Source: UBA2428 sp002343545 | GTDB taxonomy: Bacteria > Bdellovibrionota > UBA2428 | Length of the DNA: 28,389 nt | Direction of reading: 5' to 3' | Assembly (NCBI GenBank): GCA_937952285.1 | Contig: CALFZE010000117.1 | Span: 1 to 28,389 of the forward strand | Shown here: piece by piece, positions 1 through 9,002 of the stretch | Position numbering within the stretch: position 1 is the stretch's first letter | Layout of the letters: every line of letters starts with the position of its first letter | Program-made: the position numbers and the translations under genes | The notes under the pieces: model-generated | What the model saw: only the letters and a program-made list of their open reading frames with translations | What the model was told of the DNA's origin: nothing | Database searches by the model: none

Positions 1-382
1 GCTCAAGGGCGCGAGCGGCATCGAGAAGGACTACCACGTCTACGCGAACGACGAGGTCGACGACGAAGAGCTGCGCCGACTCGAAGCCGGCATCGAGATC
101 GAAGGCCGCCCCACTCGCCCCTGCCGTATCGAGCGCATCGGGCCCCGACACTTCAAGTTCACCCTCATCGAGGGCCTCAACCGGCAGATCCGCCGCATGC
201 TGGAATCCGTGGACCGCCGCGCCCAGCGCATCGTGCGCGTTCGCATCGGCAGCGTCACGCTCGGCGCGCTCAAAGCCGGCGAGCTTCGCGAGCTCGACGA
301 AGCGGCGGTCGAGAACCTGCTCGCGCTCAAGGGCCGACCCTCGCGCATCCTCGAAGGTCAGCACGACCCTCGGCGGCGTTAG
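1..382 (+). CDS. RNA pseudouridine synthase, RsuA/RluB/E/F family (5'-truncated)
   Basis: The gene enters from outside the window; reading from base 2 gives the last 126 residues. Enzymes of this family isomerise a specific uridine in 16S or 23S rRNA during ribosome assembly. The family is recognised from EKDYHVYANDEV (the segment after the catalytic domain core) and the C-terminal signature EGLNRQIRRMLE, which is close to the E-G-x-N-R-Q-I-R-R-M of RluB, RluF and RsuA. The S4 domain and the catalytic GRLD aspartate would lie upstream and cannot be checked. The protein ends in a basic tail (DPRRR). The 70-bp gap to guaD holds that gene's promoter. Which rRNA position it modifies cannot be decided from this fragment. 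Confidence 0.85.
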   Translation, partial: LKGASGIEKDYHVYANDEVDDEELRRLEAGIEIEGRPTRPCRIERIGPRHFKFTLIEGLNRQIRRMLESVDRRAQRIVRVRIGSVTLGALKAGELRELDEAAVENLLALKGRPSRILEGQHDPRRR

Positions 383-415
383 CGGGTTCCGACGGGACGT
401 GATGCGACTCGCGAC

Positions 416-443
416 TTGGATTCCTCGCGGCTTTTGCTAATGT
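416..443 (+). promoter_or_regulatory. Putative guaD promoter (TTGGAT, 16 bp, TAATGT)
   Basis: A -35-like TTGGAT (416-421) and an extended -10 (TG-C-TAATGT, box 438-443) are separated by 16 bp. Only 9 nt separate the -10 from the ATG at 453 and there is no Shine-Dalgarno sequence, so transcription would begin at or next to the start codon. The same geometry recurs at many genes in this window. Confidence 0.45.
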
Positions 444-452
444 CGATCCTCC

Positions 453-938
453 ATGTCGAAGCTCGAATCCCCTCGTCACGATGAGTTCGCCGCCGAAGTC
501 CTGCGCCTCGCCGCGGGGAACGTCGCCCAGGGCGGAGGTCCCTTCGCCTGCCTCGTCGTCAAAGACGGCCGTGTCGTCGCGAAGGGCGTGAACCAGGTCA
601 CGCCCCACAAGGATCCCACCGCGCACGCCGAAGTCCAAGCCATCCGCGCCGCGTGCCGCGCGCTCGACGACTTCGAGCTCCGCGACTGCGAGATCTACAC
701 GAGCTGCGAGCCCTGCCCCATGTGTCTGGGCGCGATCTACTGGTCGCGCGTCAAAGCGGTGTACTACTGCGCGACGCGCGCGCAGGCCGCCGCCGCGGGC
801 TTCGACGACAGCCTCATCTACGACGAGGCCGCCAAGCCGTTGGGCGCTCGCCTCATCCCGTTCCACCGCGTGGGCGAGGCGACCTCGAACGCCCCCTTCG
901 AAGCCTGGACCAAGCTCGCCGACCGCACGCTCTATTGA
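453..938 (+). CDS. guaD: Guanine deaminase, cytidine-deaminase fold
   Basis: It hydrolyses guanine to xanthine and ammonia in purine salvage or catabolism, in the cytoplasm. The 161-residue protein has the CDA-superfamily zinc site: HAE at residues 58-60 (zinc ligand His58, proton-shuttle Glu60) and PCPMC at 87-91 (zinc ligands Cys88 and Cys91). The surroundings CEPCPMCLGAIYW and AGFDDSLIY, and the C-terminal Tyr, match Bacillus-type GuaD rather than the tRNA adenosine deaminase TadA. Length agrees with the family (about 156). The start follows a -10-like box by 9 nt and has no Shine-Dalgarno. The 3' end overlaps the convergent lipoprotein gene by 7 bp. Assignment is by recalled similarity; TadA-like or another purine/pterin deaminase activity is the alternative. 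Confidence 0.9.
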   Translation: MSKLESPRHDEFAAEVLRLAAGNVAQGGGPFACLVVKDGRVVAKGVNQVTPHKDPTAHAEVQAIRAACRALDDFELRDCEIYTSCEPCPMCLGAIYWSRVKAVYYCATRAQAAAAGFDDSLIYDEAAKPLGARLIPFHRVGEATSNAPFEAWTKLADRTLY

Positions 939-1894
939 GATACCCGGTCGTCGGGCACGCCCCCATCGACCTGGCAGCCCAGAATATGCTTCGCCAGGTA
1001 CGCCTCGATTTCGGATTTGTCGGCCGCCGGGATTTTTCCTTCCGCCCAAAGGCGGTTGTAGGCCTTCATCTTGTCATCGTAGGTCATGCCGCGCACCGGA
1101 TTGATTCGGCGTAGGCCCTCAAAGACCTTGGCCTCCGCCATTTGGTCCTCGGCCGGGCGCGCATCTCGGAAAATCCTGATCCCCTCTTTCGAAATCCCTT
1201 CGGTGTTCAAAACCAAAAGGCTCGCGTCCTTGACCTTCTCGCAATGCTTCGGAAATTGGGCGGAGCGCCAGGGCCCGTAGAGGATCGCATCGACCCCCAT
1301 GCTCCGTAACAGATCGGAGAAGAACTGACGGCAGGCCGGGGCGACCGTCTTCATGAACAGGTTCCGAGCGGAGATATCCCCTGGGCATACCGAATACAGA
1401 TCGAAAACGTGCTTTTGAAGTTTCGAGTGCACGCTCGGCTGGGCTTTGAGCGACCCGTTGAGGTCCAGGATTCGCGTTCCCTTGGGAATCTCGAACCTCA
1501 TCAAGACCCAGTCCTCTTTGCCCCAAGCCCGACTGCTCAACGGCTCCAGCGCGGCGTAAAGCCCTTGAGCATCCTCGCCCCGTCTCGGCTGCGCCGGATT
1601 GAAAAACCATTCCGACCATTGCGCTAAATGCGTTCGCGCCTCGTCCGCCCCGAAACGATCGATCTCCGCCGGCGCCAAGCGAAGATCGCCGCTTCGACTG
1701 ACGTAGTGGTAGACGAAGAAAGCCCTCGGAATCTCGATGACGTTCGAGCTCAAATCGCTCGCGAGACGCTGGGCGAGTTTCTCCTTTGTGAGGCTCGCCG
1801 GAACTCGGCCGGAAGCGGGCTCGGGAAGGCTGGAGCAAGCCACCGAGCCGAGTAACAGAAGCAAGCACGACCAGGGAAAGCGTCGAGACATCAT
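932..1894 (-). CDS. Lipoprotein of unknown function
   Basis: A 320-residue protein with a lipoprotein signal peptide: basic MMSRR, then a leucine-rich core and GSVAC followed by SSLPE, so Cys20 is the likely lipidated residue. The mature part has no family I recognise with certainty. A stretch around residues 59-150 (FFVYHYVS, then GLYAALEPLSSR, then FEIPKGTRILDLN) faintly resembles small ADP-ribosyltransferase-like folds, but this is weak. Cysteines in the second half (CPGD, PACRQ, PKHCEK, LGCQVD) could form disulfides. There are two adjacent ATG codons; a TAAGTC box at 1904-1899 is 4 nt from the first and 7 nt from the second (1891), so the second may be the true start of a leaderless message. 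It is divergent from the VWA lipoprotein gene. Confidence 0.75.
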   Translation of the reverse strand: MMSRRFPWSCLLLLLGSVACSSLPEPASGRVPASLTKEKLAQRLASDLSSNVIEIPRAFFVYHYVSRSGDLRLAPAEIDRFGADEARTHLAQWSEWFFNPAQPRRGEDAQGLYAALEPLSSRAWGKEDWVLMRFEIPKGTRILDLNGSLKAQPSVHSKLQKHVFDLYSVCPGDISARNLFMKTVAPACRQFFSDLLRSMGVDAILYGPWRSAQFPKHCEKVKDASLLVLNTEGISKEGIRIFRDARPAEDQMAEAKVFEGLRRINPVRGMTYDDKMKAYNRLWAEGKIPAADKSEIEAYLAKHILGCQVDGGVPDDRVSQ

Positions 1895-2089
1895 GTCCGA
1901 CTTATCGTCACGAGACGGGGGCCCCTTGGACGGTCGCGGCGAGCTTCACGGAATCTTCATTTGTTTTATTGACGCATCGAGTCTAAATTCAGGAGGTCCG
2001 AATATTTCCGAGGCCTCGCTCAATGGATGTACGCGACGGGAGAGGGCCCCGGACGAAAGTGGCTTCGGCCAAATTTCGTCAGAGGGATT

Positions 2090-3670
2090 ATGCGCGTACG
2101 ACAAAATCCGTTCCGACCCGTGACCGCCTTTAGCTTCGCCCTGCTCTTCGCGGGGTGCGAGCTCCCGCTCGGCGGAGGCGGCGGCAAGCAAGATCCCGTC
2201 GACGAAACTCCCGTCGAGATCTGCGAGGCCGGCAAGGATTGCGAACTGCAGTCGGGGCCGAATTGCTTCGAAGAATCCCACACCCAAGGCTCGGACTCCA
2301 CGGCGACGAACAAGGTCGACGTGCTCTTCGTCGTGGACACCTCGGGCTCGCTCGTGAACGACCTCGACAAGATCGCCGACAACTTGGACCGCTTCGTCGG
2401 CGCGCTTCCCCAGGACTCCGACGCGCGCTTCGCCGTGACCCTCGCGCACGGGCCGCTCTCGCCGTACTACGGACGTCTCTTCCAACGGAGCGGTAGCGGT
2501 TCGTCGTTCTGCTACAACTTCGGCGGCAAGTGCCGCAACTACTGCGACCGTCTGCCTTCGAAGGGCAAGGTCGACTTCCCCGTGCTCGGCGAATCGCTCG
2601 GCATGACGCGCGACGAAGTCCGCGAGCGTCTGCGCATGAAGCTTTCGTCCCTTCCGACGGATCTCGCGAGCGCCGGCGGCGAGCTTGGACTTATCGCCGC
2701 CCGCCGTGCGCTGCACGACTCGCGGGTAAAGCTGGGCCAAAGCCAAGGCTTCTACCGTAAGGACGCCGCGCTCGCGATGATCTTCATCTCGGACGAGAAC
2801 GACATCTGCGCGCAGTATCCCGACGGCGTGAAGCCCAATATGGGCCTCGACTTCTTCCTCGAGAAGGCCGCTAACGCGGTTTACTGCAAGAAGTGGTCGC
2901 TCGAACACGCGCAATCGAAGATCGACTTCCACAAGAAGCGTTTCAAGATTCGCTTCTCGGAGCGCTACAACTTCCTGCGCGACATCGTGCAACGCGCCCA
3001 GGACGCCAAGGGTTCGCAGCCCTACAGCTTCTCGGCGATCATCTACACGAACCCGAACACCGTCCCCAAAGGTTTCCTGAGCCAGGAAGAAGTCGGCTAC
3101 GGTTACAAGGAATTCGTCGAAGGCACGAACGGCACGCTCGTCGACCTGGCCCAAGCGAACTTCTACAACGACATGGACCATCTCGGTGAACAGGTCGGAC
3201 GCACGATCATCCTCAAGAAGGACTTCGTGTTGTCGAACGCTGAACGCATCGACGTCGCCTCGATCCGCGTCACGGTCGACGGCCAAGTCGTCGAGCACGC
3301 TTACGATGCCGAGACGAAAACCGTGCACATCGAAGACGCGGGTCGCGACGGCTCCGTCGTGAAGATCAACTACTGCCAGCTGCCCGCCCCGGAACCCACG
3401 CCGACCCCAAGCCCCACGAGCTCGCCGACGCCGGAACCGAGCCCCACCGTGACGCCGGATCCGACTCCGTCGCCCACGCCCACGGCGAGCCCGACGCCGA
3501 CTCCCAGCCCGACCGTGAGTCCGTCGCCGACGCCGAGTCCGACCACGAGCCCCTCGCCGACGCCCAGCCCGACTCCGACCGTGAGTCCGACGCCGTCGCC
3601 GACTCCCACGCCCAGCCCGAGCTTCCCGGGCGGATGTAACGCCCTGGACTGCGACGGTACGGGTATCTAA
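2090..3670 (+). CDS. VWA-domain lipoprotein with Pro/Thr/Ser-rich C-terminal tail
   Basis: A 526-residue exported lipoprotein. The start at 2090 gives a clean signal peptide (MRVRQ, hydrophobic core, LLFAGC, lipid on Cys23) and has GAGGG just upstream; starting at the in-frame ATG 63 nt earlier would put 21 hydrophilic residues before it. A von Willebrand factor A domain begins near residue 75: VDVLFVVDTSGS contains the MIDAS D83-x-S85-x-S87, so it should bind a divalent cation and a protein ligand. AMIFISDENDIC supplies a later VWA strand. Many cysteines suggest disulfides. From about residue 432 to 510 the chain is almost only Pro, Thr and Ser, a stalk-like linker, and it ends in a 16-residue Cys-containing tail (GGCNALDCDGTGI). 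The lipid anchor places it on a membrane; the ligand is unknown. The 195 bp upstream are shared with the divergent lipoprotein gene; TTGACG at 1969 has no good -10 partner. Confidence 0.85.
   Translation: MRVRQNPFRPVTAFSFALLFAGCELPLGGGGGKQDPVDETPVEICEAGKDCELQSGPNCFEESHTQGSDSTATNKVDVLFVVDTSGSLVNDLDKIADNLDRFVGALPQDSDARFAVTLAHGPLSPYYGRLFQRSGSGSSFCYNFGGKCRNYCDRLPSKGKVDFPVLGESLGMTRDEVRERLRMKLSSLPTDLASAGGELGLIAARRALHDSRVKLGQSQGFYRKDAALAMIFISDENDICAQYPDGVKPNMGLDFFLEKAANAVYCKKWSLEHAQSKIDFHKKRFKIRFSERYNFLRDIVQRAQDAKGSQPYSFSAIIYTNPNTVPKGFLSQEEVGYGYKEFVEGTNGTLVDLAQANFYNDMDHLGEQVGRTIILKKDFVLSNAERIDVASIRVTVDGQVVEHAYDAETKTVHIEDAGRDGSVVKINYCQLPAPEPTPTPSPTSSPTPEPSPTVTPDPTPSPTPTASPTPTPSPTVSPSPTPSPTTSPSPTPSPTPTVSPTPSPTPTPSPSFPGGCNALDCDGTGI
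3389..3625 (+). repeat. Degenerate repeat coding for Pro-Thr-Pro-Ser tail
   Basis: About 237 bp of CCG/ACG/AGC-type codons repeat imperfectly, coding for alternating Pro with Thr or Ser (for example PTPSPTPTASPTPTPSPTVS). Repeats keep the reading frame because each unit is a multiple of 3 bp. The region can expand or contract without breaking the gene. Confidence 0.85.
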
Positions 3671-3768
3671 CGAGACGCGCCTTCCAAGGCGAGTCTCCCG
3701 CCCCGGTCACCGCTCCCAAGAAGGACGCGGGGCCGGGGCGGCGCTTTTTCGGACGGCACGCCGGGATT

Positions 3769-3797
3769 TTGCCCGCCCCGGCCCCCTCTGCTAAGAC
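3769..3797 (+). promoter_or_regulatory. Putative ettA promoter (TTGCCC, 17 bp, TAAGAC)
   Basis: TTGCCC at 3769-3774 and an extended -10 TG-C-TAAGAC (box 3792-3797) are 17 bp apart. Seven nt separate the box from the ATG at 3805 and no Shine-Dalgarno is present, so the message is likely leaderless. The 134-bp gap after the VWA gene holds nothing else I can recognise. Confidence 0.5.
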
Positions 3798-3804
3798 TCG
3801 GGGC

Positions 3805-5475
<1,671 letters not shown>

Positions 5476-5480
5476 GACCC

Positions 5481-5506
5481 ACGGAAGGGCCACCGGGTCC
5501 TTCCGT
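5481..5506 (+). other. Stem-loop just after ettA
   Basis: ACGGAAGG and CCTTCCGT form a perfect 8-bp stem with a 10-nt loop starting 5 nt after the ettA stop. No U-run follows, so it may stabilise the 3' end or assist termination rather than act alone. Confidence 0.45.
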
Positions 5507-5566
5507 TATCGGCAAGTTACGTGGCGAGAGCGCAAGCGCTCAAGTTTTCGTGAGCTTCGACCGATC

Positions 5567-5680
5567 CTAACGACGTCGCTTTGGGCAACGTCGTCTTTTT
5601 CGGGACGACCAGATAGCCCAAGCCGTTACTGCGGCTTGGGCTACTTTTAAAAGAACAAGAACGACTTCCAGAAAGTCCAC
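5567..5680 (-). CDS. Possible 37-residue single-pass membrane peptide
   Basis: A GTG at 5680 follows AGGAGGT (5690-5684) with a 3-nt gap and opens 37 codons ending at 5567. The product begins (M)DFLEVVLVLLKVAQAA, continues hydrophobically through VTAWAIW and ends SSRKRRRCPKRRR: one predicted membrane helix followed by a very basic tail, which would stay cytoplasmic. Against it, the same bases form two terminator hairpins on the other strand, the GTG spacing is short and no promoter is obvious. Chance is a serious alternative. Confidence 0.3.
   Translation of the reverse strand: MDFLEVVLVLLKVAQAAVTAWAIWSSRKRRRCPKRRR
5570..5600 (+). terminator. Possible intrinsic terminator, upstream member of a pair
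   Basis: ACGACGT (5570-5576) pairs with ACGTCGT (5588-5594) around an 11-nt loop and is followed at once by CTTTTT. It lies about 95 nt after ettA and is in tandem with the stronger hairpin at 5614. Confidence 0.5.
5614..5648 (+). terminator. Strong intrinsic terminator downstream of ettA
   Basis: TAGCCCAAGCC (5614-5624) and GGCTTGGGCTA (5633-5643) form a perfect 11-bp stem with an 8-nt loop, followed by CTTTT. It ends plus-strand transcription before the convergent HAD gene. The 266-bp gap between ettA and the HAD gene is otherwise occupied only by the possible small peptide gene on the minus strand. Confidence 0.7.
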
Positions 5681-5741
5681 GGGACCTCCTTTCCGCCGAT
5701 CCGCATCCTTGCGGCTGCGCCCCTCCGTGGGTTCCTCGCCG

Positions 5742-6383
5742 TTACAAGTCCCGTGCCAATTTGAGGATGTCGGAAGGCGACGAGGCAAAGGCTCTGGCGC
5801 CGGCCGACGTGAGTTCTTCTCGCGAGCCGTAGCCCCAAAGCACGCCCCAGCAGGGCATGCCGTTTTCACTCGCGCCGATAACGTCGTGTTTGCGATCGCC
5901 GATCATGACGCCGTCTTCCGCGCGCAGGCCTTCGCGTTCGAGAATCCAGGCGATGAGCTCGCCCTTTTTCGTGCGCGTCCCATCGAGTTCGGATCCGTAG
6001 ACGCGCTCGAAGAAGGACGAAAGGCCGAAGTGCTCGAGGATGCGGGTCGCGAAGACGTGGGGCTTCGAGGTCGCGACGAACAGGCGCCGTCCCCGCGCGC
6101 GAAGCTCGGCGAGGACTTCGGGAATGCCCGGGTAGACGGCGTTCTCGAAGAGCCCCACCGTCGAAAAGCGCTCACGGTAGAGCCGCACGGCGTCCGCGGC
6201 GCGCTCCGCGCCCGCCAGTCTCGCGAAGCTCTCCTGGAGCGGGGGACCGATGCAATCGAGGAGCGCGGCCTGCCCCGGGTCGGGGATCCGAAGCCCCTCC
6301 AGGGCGTGCCGAAAGCACGCCACGATTCCTTCCTGCGGGTCCGTGAGCGTTCCGTCCAGATCGAAGAGAAGAAACTTCGGCAT
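5742..6383 (-). CDS. HAD-superfamily phosphatase/5'-nucleotidase, Gph-like
   Basis: A 213-residue cytoplasmic haloacid-dehalogenase phosphatase. Motif I is FDLDGTLTD near the N-terminus (nucleophile Asp8, acid/base Asp10), motif II is the Thr-Ser of VATSKP, the motif III Lys is in TKKGEL and motif IV is GDRKHDVIGA. The cap region carries IGPPLQESFARL. The combination IGPPL-x-E-S-F with GDRKHD and WGYGSREEL is typical of the subgroup annotated as phosphoglycolate phosphatase that includes purine-nucleotide 5'-nucleotidases, so the substrate may be GMP or IMP rather than phosphoglycolate. The promoter lies in the 89-bp divergent gap shared with the subtilisin gene; the start has no Shine-Dalgarno. 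Confidence 0.85.
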   Translation of the reverse strand: MPKFLLFDLDGTLTDPQEGIVACFRHALEGLRIPDPGQAALLDCIGPPLQESFARLAGAERAADAVRLYRERFSTVGLFENAVYPGIPEVLAELRARGRRLFVATSKPHVFATRILEHFGLSSFFERVYGSELDGTRTKKGELIAWILEREGLRAEDGVMIGDRKHDVIGASENGMPCWGVLWGYGSREELTSAGARAFASSPSDILKLARDL

Positions 6384-6391
6384 GGCGGCCG

Positions 6392-6420
6392 AAGCTAGGA
6401 GAGCCTAATAATTCTTACAA
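6392..6420 (-). promoter_or_regulatory. Putative promoter of the HAD gene (TTGTAA, 17 bp, TAGCTT)
   Basis: On the minus strand TTGTAA (6420-6415) and TAGCTT (6397-6392) are 17 bp apart, and the box ends 8 nt before the ATG at 6383. There is no Shine-Dalgarno, which again predicts a leaderless transcript. Confidence 0.45.
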
Positions 6421-6472
6421 GCCGCTCTCCCCGCTTCAGTCGTGAGCGCCCTTCGTGATAGTTCCGACCGCT

Positions 6473-8011
6473 ATGAAAATCACGGGGTGGGGATTCGGTT
6501 TCGTCTTGTCATGCTTCGCGATCGAGACGGCCGCGGCCGCGCAGATCGATCCCGCGCTCGCGGACTTCGCGCGTTCCAACTCGACCCGTTCTCAGCGGGT
6601 CATCGCCCTCCTGGACCCCGTCGGCGCCAATGCCACGCCCCCGCGGCGCTACGATCGCGCCCGCCTCGTGAGCTACCTCTCCCAACGCTCGGATCGCGCC
6701 GTCCGCGCCCTCCAAAGCGAGCTCAGCCGCCGAGGCGCCCGCGGCGTGCGGATCCGCGAAAAGTTCCCCTCGAGCCTGAGCGTGTCGCTCGACGTGACCC
6801 CCGAGGGACTCGCGGCCGTCGCGCGCGTCCCCCACGTCGTGAAGATCTACGCGAACGGCAAGACCGCGGGCGAGCCGCCCGTTGCGCGTCGTCGCGCGAG
6901 CCGCTTCGTCGAGAGCGCGCCCTACTCGTTCGAGACCTCGGGCTTGGCCTCGTTGATCCGCGACCTGCCCGAATACACGGGCAAGGGCATCGTGTTGGGC
7001 CAGATCGACACGGGCGTCGACGGCAAGCACCCCGCGCTCGAGGGCAAGATCATCGCCTTCTTCGACGGCGCGCTCGGCAAGCGCACGGACCGTCCCCACG
7101 ACGTGGACGAACACGGAACCCACACGGCGGGCACGATGGTCGGCGGCTCGCGTTCGGGCTCGCCCCAGATCGGCATCGCCCCCGAAGCCAAGCTCGTCGC
7201 GGCGGGCGCCATCGGCGACTACGAGCAAATGCTCAAGGGCATGGAGTTCATGCTCGACCCCGACGGCAACCCCGCGACGAACGATGCTCCGCGCCTCGTC
7301 AGCAGTTCGTGGACGTCGAACGGGGCGCCCGACCAGGAGCCCTTCTACCGCGCGATCTCGACGTGGGAAGCGGCCGGCATCCTGCCCGTATGGTCGGCCG
7401 GCAACTCGGGCCCGGCGCCCCGCACCATCACCCGTCCGAAGGAGCACCCCGAAGCCTTCGCCGTCGCGAACGCCGGCCCCCGGCAGATGATCAGCGAGAC
7501 CTCGAGCCGCGGACCCGGCCTCTTCCGCGGCCAGGAGACCCAGAAGCCCGACCTCACGGCTCCCGGCACGGATATCCTGTCGGCCGTGCCCGGCGGACGC
7601 TACGAAGAGATGAGCGGAACCTCGATGGCCGCCCCCCACGTCGCGGGGGCCGCGGGCCTCGTGCTGCAAGCGAATCCCTCCTTGAATCCCGCGCAAATCC
7701 GCCGCGTTCTTATCGACTCGTCCGTGTCGCTCAACGAACGGGGCGTCCGCACGAACGCGCGCAAATGGAACCCGGTCTACGGCAACGGCCACCTCGACAT
7801 CGCGGCGGCCGTCAAACTCGCGATCAAACTGCGGGACTCGCTTTCGCCCTTCCCGTCCGAATCGCGCTTCTTCCTGGGCGCGGAAAGCCTAGAGAACGAT
7901 CTTGCGCGCGGAACGGCCCTTCGCACGATCGACCAATCTTGGACGCTCGTGCGCGAAGACGCTCGCTCCCGTTCGAATTGGTTGAGTCTCGAAGACCTGG
8001 GACTGCGCTAA
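6473..8011 (+). CDS. Secreted subtilisin-like serine peptidase (S8 family)
   Basis: A 512-residue exported protease. The start at 6473 gives a signal peptide (MKITGWGFGFVLSCFAIETAAAA, cut before or near Gln24, shown here only to mark the region). Residues to about 145 look like an inhibitor I9-type propeptide. The catalytic triad is Asp179 in GQIDTGVDG, His214 in DEHGTHTAG and Ser384 in MSGTSMAAPHVAGA; the oxyanion Asn311 is in SAGNSGP. The arrangement resembles bacillopeptidase F-type subtilases. It likely matures by autocleavage in the periplasm or outside the cell. A TAGTTC box ends 8 nt before the ATG and no Shine-Dalgarno is present. Its stop overlaps by 3 bp the convergent ldhA stop. 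Natural substrate unknown. Confidence 0.92.
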   Translation: MKITGWGFGFVLSCFAIETAAAAQIDPALADFARSNSTRSQRVIALLDPVGANATPPRRYDRARLVSYLSQRSDRAVRALQSELSRRGARGVRIREKFPSSLSVSLDVTPEGLAAVARVPHVVKIYANGKTAGEPPVARRRASRFVESAPYSFETSGLASLIRDLPEYTGKGIVLGQIDTGVDGKHPALEGKIIAFFDGALGKRTDRPHDVDEHGTHTAGTMVGGSRSGSPQIGIAPEAKLVAAGAIGDYEQMLKGMEFMLDPDGNPATNDAPRLVSSSWTSNGAPDQEPFYRAISTWEAAGILPVWSAGNSGPAPRTITRPKEHPEAFAVANAGPRQMISETSSRGPGLFRGQETQKPDLTAPGTDILSAVPGGRYEEMSGTSMAAPHVAGAAGLVLQANPSLNPAQIRRVLIDSSVSLNERGVRTNARKWNPVYGNGHLDIAAAVKLAIKLRDSLSPFPSESRFFLGAESLENDLARGTALRTIDQSWTLVREDARSRSNWLSLEDLGLR

Positions 8012-9000
8012 AGCGCCACCTCGTTCGCCGAGAGGGTACCGCTCTCGAAGTCCGAAAGATTCGCGATCGTCGTGTCGGCGATGTTCGTCAGCGCGTCCGA
8101 AGTGAAGAATCCCTGGTGGCCCGTGATCAACACGTTCGGGAAAGTCAGCAGGCGGGAGAAAACGTCGTCGCGGATGATCTCGTTCGAAAGGTCCTCGAAG
8201 AAAAGTCCTTCCTCTTCTTCGTAGACGTCGAGCCCCACCGAGCCGATGGTGCCCGACTTGAGCCCCTCGATGAGCGCCTTCGTGTCGATGAGACCGCCGC
8301 GGCTCGTGTTCACGATCATGACGCCCGGCTTAAGGCGCGCGATGCGTTCCGCGCTCAGCAGATGCTTCGTGGCGGGCGTCAGCGGACAATGGAGAGTCAG
8401 GATGTCCGATTCCCGGCCGATCTCGTCGAGACCGACGTAGCGCACGCCGAGCGACGCGAGCCCGGCGTCCACGTTCGGGTCGTAGGCCAAGACCCGGCAA
8501 CCGAAGGCGACGAGGATGCGCGCGACGATCGCGCCGATCTTCCCCGTGCCGACGACGCCGGCCGTGCGTCCCTTCAGGTCGAAACCCATGAGCCCTTCGA
8601 GACTGAAGTTCCCCTCGCGAACGCGATTGTAGGCCCGGTGGGTCTTGCGATTGAGCCCCAAGATCAGCGCGATCGCGTGCTCGGCCACGGCGTGGGGCGA
8701 GTAGGCGGGCACGCGCGCCACGCGCAACCCGAGCTCGCGTGCCACGGCCAGGTCGACGTGGTTGTAGCCCGCCGAGCGAAGCGCGAGGAAGCGCGTGCCG
8801 CCTCGCGCGAGCGTCCGCAGAACGTCGGCGCCTAGCTCGTCGCTCACGAAGGCCGACACGCACGGAAAGCCTTCGGCCAGCTTGGCGGTCTCCGGCCTGA
8901 GGTGAGCCGCGAAGAAATTCAGCTCATGCCGCCCGCCCCCGTTGGCCTTCGCCAAAAAGGGACGCTCGAAGGTGTGGGCGCTGAAAACCGCGACTTTCAT
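8008..9000 (-). CDS. ldhA: D-lactate dehydrogenase (D-2-hydroxyacid dehydrogenase family)
   Basis: It reduces pyruvate to D-lactate with NADH in the cytoplasm. The 330-residue protein matches E. coli LdhA length. The Rossmann motif GTGKIG is at 151-156, the substrate-binding Arg234 in NTSRGGLIDT, a catalytic Glu in VYEEEEGLFFED (261-264) and the catalytic His295 in TGHQGFFT. The segment VYEEEEGLFFEDLS is specific for the fermentative D-LDH subgroup. The ATG lies 2 nt after the rodA stop on the same strand and has no Shine-Dalgarno, so it is probably translated by reinitiation after rodA. A functional link between wall elongation and lactate formation is not obvious; co-transcription is what the spacing shows. 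Confidence 0.93.
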   Translation of the reverse strand: MKVAVFSAHTFERPFLAKANGGGRHELNFFAAHLRPETAKLAEGFPCVSAFVSDELGADVLRTLARGGTRFLALRSAGYNHVDLAVARELGLRVARVPAYSPHAVAEHAIALILGLNRKTHRAYNRVREGNFSLEGLMGFDLKGRTAGVVGTGKIGAIVARILVAFGCRVLAYDPNVDAGLASLGVRYVGLDEIGRESDILTLHCPLTPATKHLLSAERIARLKPGVMIVNTSRGGLIDTKALIEGLKSGTIGSVGLDVYEEEEGLFFEDLSNEIIRDDVFSRLLTFPNVLITGHQGFFTSDALTNIADTTIANLSDFESGTLSANEVAL

Positions 9001-9002
9001 GG

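Noticed and set aside
1969..2005. Promoter TTGACG for the VWA gene
   Set aside because: The -35-like TTGACG has no -10 at 16-18 bp; AATATT lies 25 bp away. The AGGAGGT at 1991 has no start codon at a usable distance.
2027..2089. Upstream start for the VWA lipoprotein
   Set aside because: It would place 21 hydrophilic residues before the lipoprotein signal peptide; the ATG at 2090 has a purine-rich site before it and gives a standard signal.
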